Below are positions 1 to 7,490 of a stretch of DNA of 35,205 nucleotides, in pieces (the first letter of the stretch is position 1; every line of letters starts with the position of its first letter). The DNA comes from CALMEH01 sp964548225 (GTDB taxonomy: Bacteria; Acidobacteriota; Blastocatellia; Pyrinomonadales; Pyrinomonadaceae): positions 1 through 35,205 of the forward strand of contig CAZJQP010000052.1 in the NCBI GenBank assembly GCA_964548225.1, written 5' to 3'. A program made the position numbers and the translations under genes. A model generated the notes under the pieces. It ran no database searches and was not told the DNA's origin. It worked only from the letters and a program-made list of their open reading frames with translations.

Positions 1-2
1 AT

Positions 3-59
3 GAAACCGGCAGAAATCAACCAGTTGCTTGCCGCGACGGTATTATTATTGCCGGATAA
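3..59 (+). CDS. 3' end of an unidentified gene (partial)
   Basis: The window opens inside what is probably the tail of a plus-strand gene. Reading from base 3 gives 18 codons ending in the motif DGIIIAG and TAA at 57-59, and the codons (GAC GGT ATT, GCC GGA) match those of surrounding genes. A second open frame starts at base 1 and ends at 87, but it uses CTA, CTG and GTA codons that look rare here. No family can be named from so few residues. A hairpin at 105-137 follows, as expected for a gene end. Confidence 0.4.
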   Translation, partial: ETGRNQPVACRDGIIIAG

Positions 60-104
60 GCAACCCAAAATTAAACTACTGATTTAACAAAATAAATCTC
101 CCGC

Positions 105-137
105 AAACAGTCTTTCGGAAAATCCGAAAGACTGTTT
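105..137. terminator. 14-bp hairpin between convergent genes
   Basis: A perfect inverted repeat has arms at 105-118 and 124-137 around a 5-nt AAAAT loop. It lies between the end of the plus-strand fragment and the end of the minus-strand zinc-ribbon gene at 172, where a shared bidirectional terminator is expected. No long T-run follows on either strand, so it may act only as a 3' stabiliser. Confidence 0.6.
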
Positions 138-171
138 CACTTTAAAGTTTCGAAAAATTAAAATCCGCCAC

Positions 172-717
172 TTACTCATCTTTTAACAATTTTGTCGTGC
201 TTTCGCTGACGCTTGTCGGCGTTAAATCGTTTGTATCACGCCAACTTCCCTGCATTGGTGGAACGTAGCTCGAAGCCGGAACGGATTGCGAAGGCGGAAG
301 AGCGTTGGTTTGCGGATTTTTATTTAGTAATTTTTGTGCGGTTTGAAAGGCATTTTCTTCCAGAGTTTTATCCGCCGGATTGCTTGATTCAAACAATGCG
401 TAAATCATCCGCAAAATGCCGCCGAGAAAAAATATAACTGCAAACAACGCGACAATTTCATCGGGAAAACGAAACAATTCTTGAAAAATTGCCATTATCG
501 GAACAATCAAAATGCCTAAAAGAAACATTCCTGCGCCTTGTTTCAAACCTCTTCGGCGCGGAGACACCTTTTTTTCAGTATTCGGCTCTAGCTGTTGCGG
601 AACGCCGCCTTGAAAAACAATTTCGGCAATTCCGGTCATCAAAAATCCGCAACGCGAACAAAACCTTGTTTCGTTAGAAATCTGTTCCTGACTACATCTG
701 GGGCAATAAACTTTCAT
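172..717 (-). CDS. zinc-ribbon membrane protein (paralogue 2)
   Basis: This 181-residue protein begins with a short zinc ribbon (Cys5, Cys8, Cys20, Cys23). A basic stretch (around residues 53-58) and two hydrophobic segments (about 60-80 and 86-106) follow, suggesting a two-pass inner-membrane protein with a cytosolic ribbon. The tail is low-complexity and rich in Ser, Pro and Thr, ending in a TTKLL motif. It lies 4 nt after the stop of its paralogue (722-1261), which has the same architecture and the same tail motif, so the two form an operon created by tandem duplication. The ribbon may bind metal or nucleic acid; no function is known to me. Confidence 0.8.
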   Translation of the reverse strand: MKVYCPRCSQEQISNETRFCSRCGFLMTGIAEIVFQGGVPQQLEPNTEKKVSPRRRGLKQGAGMFLLGILIVPIMAIFQELFRFPDEIVALFAVIFFLGGILRMIYALFESSNPADKTLEENAFQTAQKLLNKNPQTNALPPSQSVPASSYVPPMQGSWRDTNDLTPTSVSESTTKLLKDE

Positions 718-721
718 TATG

Positions 722-1261
722 TTATTCGTCTTTCTGCAATAATTTCGTCGTGTTTTCGGTTACGCTGTGCGGCACGAGTTCGCCCGTGTCGGGGGCTTTC
801 CAAGCACCTGCCATCGGTTGATTATAGCTCGAAACCGGCTGACTCATTTGAGGCGGCAATGCCGTGTAGACTTGTTGTCCGCTAAAAAATTGCGGTGCGA
901 AATTATCGGTTTGATTTTGAAATGGTTTTGGTTCATTTTTCAAAAACAGAAACGACAACGCCGTCAAAAAAAGTCCGCCGCAAAAACCGATGATTGACAA
1001 TCCGGCAACAACTCCACCCGGAGCTTTCGTAATTGCCGCCAATGGAACTAAAATAAACGTAATTAACAAAAACCACAACAGAGAAATTTTTAAGCCCATA
1101 TTGCGCGTCAGCCATTTTTTATCTTTGCCCAAATCGGCTAATTGCGGCAAAAAACCACCGTGCGAGAGGATTTCCGAAATAAGTCCAAGCGGAAATCCGC
1201 AACGCGAACAAAATTTTATTTCCTCTGAAACCTGTTCTTGACCACAACGCGGACAGTGCAT
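722..1261 (-). CDS. zinc-ribbon membrane protein (paralogue 1)
   Basis: This 179-residue protein has an N-terminal zinc ribbon (Cys3, Cys6, Cys18, Cys21), two hydrophobic segments at about 60-78 and 84-106, and a Pro/Gln-rich tail ending in SVTENTTKLL. It is the first gene of a tandem pair with 172-717. The start is supported by a GGAG ribosome site about 8 nt upstream on the minus strand. Ribbon spacing, membrane layout and tail motif are shared by both copies while the linker between them diverges, which suggests that both ends matter functionally. The role is unknown. Confidence 0.8.
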   Translation of the reverse strand: MHCPRCGQEQVSEEIKFCSRCGFPLGLISEILSHGGFLPQLADLGKDKKWLTRNMGLKISLLWFLLITFILVPLAAITKAPGGVVAGLSIIGFCGGLFLTALSFLFLKNEPKPFQNQTDNFAPQFFSGQQVYTALPPQMSQPVSSYNQPMAGAWKAPDTGELVPHSVTENTTKLLQKDE

Positions 1262-1320
1262 TTTATATCTCCAAAAGTTGAAAAATTGCTAAGTCTTTAA
1301 GCCAAACGTAATTTTACTTT

Positions 1321-1338
1321 AAAAAGTTCTCTCAGAAC
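1321..1338 (-). terminator. weak intrinsic terminator after the DinB-like gene
   Basis: Read on the minus strand, a 5-bp stem GTTCT/AGAAC with a GAG loop is followed directly by five T residues. It lies 27 nt beyond the stop of the gene at 1365-1823. The stem is short, so this is a low-confidence call. Confidence 0.35.
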
Positions 1339-1364
1339 AGTCTGCATTAACTTACTTTTTGGCG

Positions 1365-1823
1365 TTATGACCTTAGAATTTTGAAAATAGAAAGGGCGCG
1401 ACCTTGAAAATTTTCGGCGCGGGCAAGTGTTTCAAGTAAAATTTGGGCAATTGGTTTTAATTTTTCGGGTGCGGGCATTTCTTTTTTCAAATCTTCGTCC
1501 GATTGAAAAAAAGCAAAACCACGCTGACGAGTTTCTTCAACCTCATTTAGATATTCCAAGATTAATTCGTTTGTCGAAAGTTTTTCGGGCAATGTCCATT
1601 CAAACGGATCGTCCCAAAGCCTTGTCATAATACCGCCGAAAGTTTGTTCGACCGCGCCGGCAGAACGCAAAACATATTCCCCGCAAGAGTTCACGGGAAA
1701 GAGGGCATTGGTTTCAAACGGTTGCCAATATAATTTTTCCGGCGGAATTTTCTTTACAAACAAAACAGTATTTTCGTGCAAAAGCGCAAATTGACGGTCA
1801 AACAAATTAATTAAAGTTTTCAT
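1365..1823 (-). CDS. DinB-like four-helix protein
   Basis: This 152-residue, mostly helical protein starts MKTLINLFDRQFALLHE and has IPPEKLYWQP and RAENFQGRAL segments. The layout recalls the DinB/YfiT superfamily, whose members bind a metal through scattered His residues and often transfer thiols or are stress-induced. The His ligands are not obvious (one His near residue 17), so the family call is tentative and catalysis is doubtful. The ATG at 1823 is chosen over a TTG at 1844 because the TTG lies inside the upstream terminator stem. No Shine-Dalgarno sequence is visible: the bases before ATG are the terminator's T-run, so translation may be leaderless or depend on read-through. Confidence 0.6.
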   Translation of the reverse strand: MKTLINLFDRQFALLHENTVLFVKKIPPEKLYWQPFETNALFPVNSCGEYVLRSAGAVEQTFGGIMTRLWDDPFEWTLPEKLSTNELILEYLNEVEETRQRGFAFFQSDEDLKKEMPAPEKLKPIAQILLETLARAENFQGRALSIFKILRS

Positions 1824-1867
1824 AAAAAATCGGCGGACAAACAAGATTTTAACTTGCCTGTCCGCCG
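1824..1867 (-). terminator. strong intrinsic terminator of the OB-fold lipoprotein gene
   Basis: On the minus strand a 15-bp stem (arms 1853-1867 and 1831-1845, two G-U pairs) closes a 7-nt loop and is followed by ATTTTTT. On the plus strand the two G-U positions become A-C mismatches, so the element is oriented for the minus strand. The T-run ends directly at the ATG of the next gene (1823). Confidence 0.8.
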
Positions 1868-1887
1868 GATGTCATTTTCACAAAAAA

Positions 1888-2256
1888 TTATTTATCGGCA
1901 AATCTTCGATCTGATTCTCTCATTCCCAACCCGTAATTTTTGCCGTTGTAATTTACGCCGTCTTGAATTCTGCCTTTTACGCCGAGTTTTGAACCTTTTG
2001 CCGGAACTGTGTTTTCGGTTACGACCCAAATCGAACCTGTTCCGTCGTCAACTTTATAAACGCCGCCGCGATAATTCGTTCCCGGAATCGAAATGCCGTA
2101 ACTTTCTTTAACTGTTCCGGCAATGGCAACTTCTTTGCCGCTAAATTTTGACGGATTTGCCTGAATGTCGGCAATCGCCACACGCTTCGGACACGCCGTC
2201 AAAAGTCCAACGCACAAAACAACTCCCAATACAAATACTTTCGTAATGCTTTTCAT
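1888..2256 (-). CDS. small lipoprotein with OB-fold-like domain
   Basis: A 122-residue exported protein. Residues 1-21 form a lipoprotein signal and LTAC gives the lipobox with Cys22, so it should be lipid-anchored in the envelope. The rest begins IADIQANPSKFSGKEVAIAGTV and continues through DDGTGSIWVV, the pattern of the small OB-fold domains (tRNA_anti-like or BOF-like) common in periplasmic proteins of unknown ligand. An AGGAGA ribosome site precedes the ATG by about 4 nt. The gene is transcribed away from 2439-3377, so the promoters of both lie in 2257-2438. It ends in the strong terminator at 1824-1867. Confidence 0.75.
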   Translation of the reverse strand: MKSITKVFVLGVVLCVGLLTACPKRVAIADIQANPSKFSGKEVAIAGTVKESYGISIPGTNYRGGVYKVDDGTGSIWVVTENTVPAKGSKLGVKGRIQDGVNYNGKNYGLGMRESDRRFADK

Positions 2257-2438
2257 CAGTTCTCCTTTTTTTGTCTTGAAAATTTGGGGAAAGACTTTCG
2301 TAACTGCTTTAAAGATTCAATTTGGTGAAAAAAGTTTGCAATCTTTTTTAATTTTCATTCATCGGATTGTTTCAAATTCGAGGCTTTGCTATTATTCAAA
2401 ATATTTTAGATTTCTTAAGGAGCTTAATTTCAATAATA

Positions 2439-3377
2439 ATGAAAAAAATTTTATTTACGTTCTGTTTGCTTGTTTCTTTTGCACTTTTGAGTTTGTCGGC
2501 AGTCGCTCAAAAAGTTGAAACCGAAGGCGAGCTTTTTCAAAAAATTTCCAAATTAACACAAACCAAAAAAGCCGATGATCAAGAAAAGGCTTATAAATTA
2601 AGTAAAACATATCTTGAAAGATTCGGTAAAGACGATTCCGAAAATGTCAAAAAGATAAAAGCTTTCATCGAAAATCACGAAATTGCCAAGTTGGGCAAAT
2701 TAATTGATGACGGCAAAACCGGTGAAGCATTTGCTTTCGGAAAGGAAATCTTGGCAACCAATCCCGAAAATGTTGTGGTTACGATGGAGCTTGCGCTTGC
2801 CGGACTTCAAGCCTCGGAAAAGAAAAAAGATAAATCTTTCGGGAAAGATTCGGTCATCTATGCTAAAACGACTTTGAGGTTATTCGACGAAAACAAAGCA
2901 CCGAAATCATTTGAGCCGTTCACCGACCGAAATGAAGCAACCGCAACAATGTATTATATTGTCGGACTTTTTTCGGTTGATGATAATTTGCCCGAAGCCG
3001 CTCATAGTTTCTATAAATCCGTGCAGTATGAATCAAAAATTAAAAACGTTTCATTGCCCTATTACTACATTGCCTTGAATTACCACAAAATGTATGAAAA
3101 ATTGTCGGAAGAATTCGAGAAAAAATATGCCAATAAAACAACTGCCGATAAAGAAGCCGCCGCGGCTAATGAAAGACTGGGCAAACTCCTCAATTTAATG
3201 ATGGACGCATATGCGAGAGCCGCAAAAATTGCCGAAGCGCAAAAACTCGAAGAAGCGGCAAACTGGAAATCTGTTTTTACACAGATTTATAAAGGCGTTA
3301 ATCAAACCGAAACGGGAATGAACGAATATTACGACAAAATTTTGTCGCAACCTTTAGCCGATCCAAGCACATTTTAA
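2439..3377 (+). CDS. secreted helical-repeat protein of unknown function
   Basis: A 312-residue protein with a clear signal peptide (MKKILFTFCLLVSFALL, ending near SAVAQ) and a wholly helical, Lys/Glu-rich mature part. Segments such as KAYKLSKTYLERFGKD and EAAHSFYKSVQYES have the spacing of TPR-like helical hairpins, but no canonical TPR repeat is clear. It is probably periplasmic. The ATG at 2439 is chosen because it begins the signal peptide; an upstream in-frame start at 2367 would add 24 residues in front of it. AAGGAG at 2417-2422 is a distant ribosome site. The next gene starts 17 nt after the stop. Confidence 0.7.
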   Translation: MKKILFTFCLLVSFALLSLSAVAQKVETEGELFQKISKLTQTKKADDQEKAYKLSKTYLERFGKDDSENVKKIKAFIENHEIAKLGKLIDDGKTGEAFAFGKEILATNPENVVVTMELALAGLQASEKKKDKSFGKDSVIYAKTTLRLFDENKAPKSFEPFTDRNEATATMYYIVGLFSVDDNLPEAAHSFYKSVQYESKIKNVSLPYYYIALNYHKMYEKLSEEFEKKYANKTTADKEAAAANERLGKLLNLMMDAYARAAKIAEAQKLEEAANWKSVFTQIYKGVNQTETGMNEYYDKILSQPLADPSTF

Positions 3378-3394
3378 TTTGCGATTTGCGATTA
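3375..3394 (+). repeat. GATTTGC-type iterated repeat arm
   Basis: The gap between the helical-repeat gene and the CrtC-like gene is almost entirely two copies of a TTTGCGA unit, beginning at the TAA stop and ending at the next ATG. A related sequence in inverted arrangement occurs at 27981-28070. Here only one arm is present, so no hairpin forms. Confidence 0.5.
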
Positions 3395-4492
3395 ATGAAT
3401 ACAAGTCCGCTTGAAAAATTTTCTTTTACGTCGAGCATTGCCGCCGCCGTGTGGCAGCCGAAAACAAAACCTGATGCTTTCGAGTGGTGGTATTTCGATG
3501 CGTTATCGGACAATGGGCGCGATGCGGTAGTGGTTATTTTTCTCGATAACTTCGTCTTTTCGCCACGCTACAATTCTAAAAAAACTCGGCGAGAAAATAA
3601 AAAACTCGGTGATAATTTTAAGGATTTCAGCAAATTTCCGGCAATTGCTTTTATTTATTACCGCGACGGCAAGCCGCTTTATCGCAGTATTAACGAATAT
3701 TTCAATAATGAATTTTCGGCAGATGAAAACGCGCCCGCGTGTCGCATCGGTAAAAGCAATTTTCAACTTGAGTCTGCGCCTTACGGTTCGGGTTTTTTGC
3801 TTTCGATTGAAAGCAAACTGCCGCGCGGTAAGTCATTGAAGGCGAATTTTGAATGGCTTTCGATTGAAGGTGATTTTTTGCCCGACAAACTCCGAAGTTC
3901 CAATGAAGCGCATCATTGGAACTTGGTTTCTTCACGTTCGGACGTTACGGGAAGCATCAAAATCGAGGACAAACGCGGAAAACTCGTTGACACCGTAAAT
4001 TTTCGCGGCACAGGTTATCACGACCATAACCACGATACACGCTGGTTGCCGAAAACGGTTAAAGATTGGCAATGGGGACGCGCACATTTCAACGATTCGA
4101 GCGCAATTTTCTACCGTTATCACGAATTAAACGAACCCGAAGCCGTAACCAAACTCTTTATCGTGCGCGACGGCGAGCTTCGCGTGCGCGACGCGAAATA
4201 TGAAGAGCAAAACTTAACGCGAAACGTCTTTGGCATCAAATATCCGAAGCGCATTCGTTTTCAAACCGACGACAACATCAGCCTGCGCGTCAAACAAACA
4301 AAGGTCATTGACCAAAGTTTCTTTTATCTGCGCTTTCTTTCGGAGATAACGCTCACGCTTCGGGACGGAAAACCGCGCAAGACAATCGGAATCACCGAAA
4401 CCTTAAACCCGAAAGCGTTAAAATATCGTTTTCTCGATTGGCTTGTGAATATGCGAATCGGCAGAAGAGGCAAAGGCGCGTTTCTTCGCTAA
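3395..4492 (+). CDS. CrtC-like carotenoid 1,2-hydratase family protein
   Basis: A 365-residue protein of the CrtC/AttH lipocalin-like family, which hydrates the terminal double bond of acyclic carotenoids in phototrophs. Visible landmarks are FEWWYFDALSDNG near residue 25 and GTGYHDHNHDTRW near 205, both typical of the family, plus WQWGRAHF shortly after. Length fits CrtC. ATG 3395 is preferred over a TTG three codons upstream. No other carotenoid gene (phytoene synthase, desaturase) is in the window, so the substrate could be another lipid. The stop is followed by a purine-rich hairpin before the convergent YbjQ-like gene. Confidence 0.8.
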   Translation: MNTSPLEKFSFTSSIAAAVWQPKTKPDAFEWWYFDALSDNGRDAVVVIFLDNFVFSPRYNSKKTRRENKKLGDNFKDFSKFPAIAFIYYRDGKPLYRSINEYFNNEFSADENAPACRIGKSNFQLESAPYGSGFLLSIESKLPRGKSLKANFEWLSIEGDFLPDKLRSSNEAHHWNLVSSRSDVTGSIKIEDKRGKLVDTVNFRGTGYHDHNHDTRWLPKTVKDWQWGRAHFNDSSAIFYRYHELNEPEAVTKLFIVRDGELRVRDAKYEEQNLTRNVFGIKYPKRIRFQTDDNISLRVKQTKVIDQSFFYLRFLSEITLTLRDGKPRKTIGITETLNPKALKYRFLDWLVNMRIGRRGKGAFLR

Positions 4493-4494
4493 TG

Positions 4495-4586
4495 AGAAGG
4501 GGAGAAAGGGAGAAAAGGAGAAGGGGAGAAAATTGAATTTGTGCAAAATTCTCCTTTTCTCCTCTTCTCCTTTTCTTCTCTTCTGC
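4495..4586. repeat. purine/pyrimidine iterated hairpin
   Basis: The left arm (4495-4534) is an iteration of a GGAGAAAR unit, pure A and G. The right arm (4545-4586) is its pyrimidine mirror (TTCTCC repeats). Together they form a long imperfect hairpin between two converging genes (ends 4492 and 4590). It probably acts as a bidirectional terminator and belongs to the iterated-unit hairpin class described in the findings. Confidence 0.6.
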
Positions 4587-4589
4587 ATT

Positions 4590-4910
4590 TTACTTGTTAG
4601 TCAGCTTAACCGCCGTGCCGTAAGCCAGAACTTCCGTTGCACCTTGCGAGAATTCGGTGGCATCGTAGCGAAAACCGATGATTGCGTCTGCATCTATGGC
4701 TTGCGCGTGAGCGAGCATACGGTTAAAGGCTTCTTGTCTTGCGGCTTCGCAGACTTGCGACCATTCTTCGATGTTGCCGCCGCCGATTGCCTTAAAGCTC
4801 CCGACGATACCGCGTCCGATTCCTGTTGCTCTGACGACGATTCCGCGCACAACTCCCAAATATTGGACGATTTTTCCCATTTCCACTTCGTTTCCTGTTG
4901 TTACAATCAT
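4590..4910 (-). CDS. ybjQ: YbjQ/UPF0145 family protein
   Basis: A 106-residue protein matching the YbjQ/UPF0145 family (heavy-metal-binding-domain fold) over its whole length. Landmarks are the MIVTTGNEV start, GIVVRATGIGRGI, AFNRMLAHAQAIDADAIIGFRYD and the AYGTAV end. Family members form compact oligomers; their role is not established. A GGAGAT ribosome site lies about 7 nt before the ATG. It is 38 nt downstream of the ABC permease gene on the same strand and may be co-transcribed with it. Confidence 0.9.
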   Translation of the reverse strand: MIVTTGNEVEMGKIVQYLGVVRGIVVRATGIGRGIVGSFKAIGGGNIEEWSQVCEAARQEAFNRMLAHAQAIDADAIIGFRYDATEFSQGATEVLAYGTAVKLTNK

Positions 4911-4948
4911 TGCTGAAATCTCCTTTTTTCATTGTATTTTAACGGTTT

Positions 4949-6223
4949 CTATTCATAACGCAAAGCCTCAATCGGATTCAAGCGACTTGCGCGAAACGCG
5001 GGCAGAACTCCGGCGATGAAAGCGATAAAACAAATCAGCAACATTATGGAAAACAACGAGAAAGGCTTAAATGCTACGAGATTAAAACCTTCAAATGATT
5101 CGAGAAAATATTTTGATGCGTAGGAATTCCCGATACTGCCGACCAGAATCGCGCCGGCAATGCCTAAGAATGCGCCCCAAAAGCCAATCAAAATAGATTC
5201 CAACGAGAAAAGAAAGAAAACTCGCCCGCGTCCCATTCCCAAAGCCTTTTGGAGTCCGATTTCCTTCGTGCGTTCCATTACGGCAATGACCAAAGTATTA
5301 ATTATGCCGAAAGAAGCCGCAAGCAAAGCGATAAAAGCGAAAAGATTCAACCCGATTTGGAAAATTCCGATGGCATCGTAGGTGCGTTTGGACTGATCGG
5401 CGAAGGTATCCGAATAGAAACCTTTCTCTTCCAACTTACGTTTTACTTCTTCCAACTTCTTCGCATCGGTTGTATTAAGCTGAAACGAGAAGTTTGTTAA
5501 TTTATTGTAATTCGGCGAATCCTTCTGCTGTGCGTCATAGATTTCCTTTTCGACATTCGGGCTGACGTTTGAAAAAAGCGAAGCCATCAAACCTTTAGTT
5601 GCCACGCCGACAATCTTTAGCTGTCTGGTCTGCATCGTCGCCGGATTTCCGGCTTTGTAGCCAAGAGTTATCTCTTTGCCGATAAGACTTTGAAAGTCGG
5701 GATTCATCGCTTTGGCAATGCCGTATTGAAGGATAATTTGATTATCATCAGTTATCTGCCCACCGGCTTCGACCTTCTGCACGACTCCACGGCCGACGGC
5801 GTTAATCTGATTTTTGTATTTCTTTCCGCCCTCAAGCGAAATATATTCGGTTTGAATAAAATAATTCGGCGAAACACTCTTAACTTCGGGAAATTCAGCC
5901 GCGAGCTTTTCGATTTGTTCGGGAGTTACGATAACCGAATTCGGGTCAAGCACCGCTTCTTTTTCGTTTTGCTCAACATATTCGACAACCTCGCCACCGG
6001 CTTTATCTTTCGGCATTTCAAACTTACGGCGGATAAATAATATGTCATTGCCTTCAAAATTCTTGACTTGTTTTTCGATATAATCCTTCATTCCATCGCC
6101 CAAACCGTTAGTCAACGTCAAAGTAAAAGCACCGACAAAGATTGCCAAGACAGTCAACAAAGTTCTCAGCTTATTCCGAAAAAGATTGCGGTTAGCAGTT
6201 ATAATTAAGTCTTTCAGTTTCAT
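4949..6223 (-). CDS. MacB/FtsX-type ABC transporter permease
   Basis: A 424-residue permease with one N-terminal membrane helix (about 17-40), a periplasmic MacB_PCD-like domain (about 45-280), then three C-terminal helices (about 290-312, 335-362, 382-408) forming an FtsX domain. It contains MERTKEIGLQKALGMGRGRV, the cytosolic coupling segment of this family, and ends with SRLNPIEALRYE, a characteristic tail. With the ATPase at 6339-7001 it should form a type VII ABC exporter or mechanotransmitter that moves lipids, peptides or antibiotics out of the inner membrane. An adaptor (HlyD-like) protein is not visible nearby. Confidence 0.92.
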   Translation of the reverse strand: MKLKDLIITANRNLFRNKLRTLLTVLAIFVGAFTLTLTNGLGDGMKDYIEKQVKNFEGNDILFIRRKFEMPKDKAGGEVVEYVEQNEKEAVLDPNSVIVTPEQIEKLAAEFPEVKSVSPNYFIQTEYISLEGGKKYKNQINAVGRGVVQKVEAGGQITDDNQIILQYGIAKAMNPDFQSLIGKEITLGYKAGNPATMQTRQLKIVGVATKGLMASLFSNVSPNVEKEIYDAQQKDSPNYNKLTNFSFQLNTTDAKKLEEVKRKLEEKGFYSDTFADQSKRTYDAIGIFQIGLNLFAFIALLAASFGIINTLVIAVMERTKEIGLQKALGMGRGRVFFLFSLESILIGFWGAFLGIAGAILVGSIGNSYASKYFLESFEGFNLVAFKPFSLFSIMLLICFIAFIAGVLPAFRASRLNPIEALRYE

Positions 6224-6238
6224 AAAATTTGATTCAAA

Positions 6239-6345
6239 ATTTAGGGGTTAGAAATTAGGAATTAGGGTTTAGGGTTTAGGATTCAAAGTTTTAGTTTTAA
6301 CCTCTAAACCCTAAACCCTAAACTCTAAACCCTAAACTCTAAATT
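6239..6345. repeat. TTTAGGG-iterated hairpin inside the ABC operon
   Basis: The left arm (6239-6281) carries TTTAGGG units and the right arm (6300-6345) carries the complementary CCCTAAA units, with TAGAGTT variants. They form a long imperfect hairpin of period 7. It fills the gap between the ABC ATPase and permease genes and even supplies the ATPase stop codon (6339-6341), so transcription must pass through it for the two genes to be co-expressed. Confidence 0.65.
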
Positions 6346-7001
6346 ATCTCCCCGTCCTTTAATTCAATCTTCCGCCGGCATTTGCTTGCCAAATCTTCAT
6401 CGTGAGTAACGATGACGACGGCAATGCCGTGTTCGCGGTTGAGTCGGAAGAGCGTGTCTTCGACCATTGCGCCCGTAACCGAATCGAGATTTCCGGTCGG
6501 TTCATCGGCAAAGATGACTTTCGGTTCACTTGCTAAGGCTCGCGCAATGCAAACTCTTTGCTTTTCGCCGCCGGAAAGGTCTTTCGCCTGTTTTCGCGCC
6601 TTGTCCTCAAGCCCGACTGCCCGCAAATATTCCATTGCTTTCTCGCGCCGCGCAGAAGAAGAAAGCCCGCGAATCTTTAACGGCAAGATGACGTTTTCAA
6701 GCACGGAATCTCTGCCGTTAAGGAAGAATTGCTGAAAGATAAACCCGAAAGTTTCATTGCGAAATTTGTTCATCCGCGATTGAGAAAACGTCGTGATGTC
6801 TTCGCCGTCGAAAGTTATCTTTCCGCGAGTCGGTGAATCAAGACACGCAAGAAGATGCATCAAAGTTGATTTCCCGCTTCCCGATTTTCCGACAATCGCC
6901 AAGCAATCATTTTCCGAAATCTCGACGCTTACGCCGTTCAAAGCGCAATATTCGTCGCTTCCCGTCTTATAAGTTTTAGTTAATTCGATGGCTCTTAACA
7001 T
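6339..7001 (-). CDS. MacB/LolD-type ABC transporter ATP-binding protein
   Basis: A 220-residue ATPase with all canonical motifs: Walker A GKSGSGKST (residues 38-46), Q-loop in FIFQQ (about 90), signature LSGGE (142-146), Walker B VIFADE (162-167) and the switch His in VTHD (200). It energises the permease encoded next on the same strand. ATG 7001 is favoured over a GTG at 7010 because GGTGA lies 8 nt upstream of it. The gene is unusual only in that its stop codon comes from the TTTAGGG repeat that separates it from its permease. Confidence 0.93.
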   Translation of the reverse strand: MLRAIELTKTYKTGSDEYCALNGVSVEISENDCLAIVGKSGSGKSTLMHLLACLDSPTRGKITFDGEDITTFSQSRMNKFRNETFGFIFQQFFLNGRDSVLENVILPLKIRGLSSSARREKAMEYLRAVGLEDKARKQAKDLSGGEKQRVCIARALASEPKVIFADEPTGNLDSVTGAMVEDTLFRLNREHGIAVVIVTHDEDLASKCRRKIELKDGEII

Positions 7002-7100
7002 AAATTTCACCGGCAGTTCTTACGTCGTCGTTTTTCAAAATGTTTCCGCAAAATAAATTTCCCACACGAAAAAAAAGTTGTAGCAATCTTTGGCGAAGTG

Positions 7101-7109
7101 TGCTAAGAT
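7101..7109 (+). promoter_or_regulatory. extended -10 promoter for the small zinc-ribbon gene
   Basis: TGC followed by TAAGAT forms an extended -10 element 34 nt upstream of the ATG at 7144. No good -35 hexamer is present at 17 bp, which extended -10 promoters can tolerate. The ribosome site (GGAAGGAAA) begins at 7129. Confidence 0.4.
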
Positions 7110-7143
7110 GAATTCATAACTTAGGAAAGGAAGGAAAAAATTT

Positions 7144-7347
7144 ATGTTGTGTTGGCACTGTGATAAGGAATTAAAGTTGGATTTTACGACCGAAAATTTT
7201 GAAAAGTATTATCATTGCGAGATTTGCGAGAAATGGTATGAGATGAGCAAGGAACGTGCGAAAATAAACGGCGCAGTTCCGATTAAATTTGTCGAACTCG
7301 ATGCGCGTCCGCAGATTCCGAATGTTTCAAGCACGGCTTATGCTTGA
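7144..7347 (+). CDS. small zinc-ribbon protein
   Basis: A 67-residue protein with two CxxC knuckles (Cys3/Cys6 and Cys25/Cys28) separated by 18 residues, a single zinc ribbon. The C-terminal half has no recognisable fold. It has its own purine-rich ribosome site and a strong terminator right after the stop, so it is a monocistronic transcript. Such solo ribbons may bind nucleic acids or act as metal-dependent adaptors; no specific role can be given. Confidence 0.75.
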   Translation: MLCWHCDKELKLDFTTENFEKYYHCEICEKWYEMSKERAKINGAVPIKFVELDARPQIPNVSSTAYA

Positions 7348-7378
7348 ACAACCTTTGGTTTGAAATTTTAACTTTCAA

Positions 7379-7415
7379 AGCCGCCTGAATTGATTCGGGT
7401 GGCTTTTTTATTTTT
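7379..7415 (+). terminator. intrinsic terminator of the small zinc-ribbon gene
   Basis: An 11-bp stem (arms 7379-7389 and 7394-7404, two G-U pairs), a TTGA loop and a T-rich tract (7404-7415) form a textbook rho-independent terminator 31 nt after the stop codon. Confidence 0.88.
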
Positions 7416-7490
7416 CACCACAAAGACACAAAGAACACAAAGTTTTTTTCTTAAATTATCTTTGTGTTCTTTGTGTCTTTGTGGTGAAAA
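7412..7490. repeat. 31-bp perfect inverted repeat (ACACAAAG iterations)
   Basis: Arms at 7412-7442 and 7460-7490 are perfectly complementary over 31 bp around a 17-nt spacer. The core of each arm is three iterations of an ACACAAAG-like unit with period 9. The right arm and part of the spacer encode the last residues of the HAD phosphatase on the minus strand (HHKDTKNTK tail). The element sits between two converging genes. Confidence 0.85.

Noticed and set aside
6239..6345. TTTAGGG units resembling plant telomere repeats
   Set aside because: Only a few degenerate copies in two mirrored arms between bacterial genes; it matches the local hairpin class, not a telomere or contamination.
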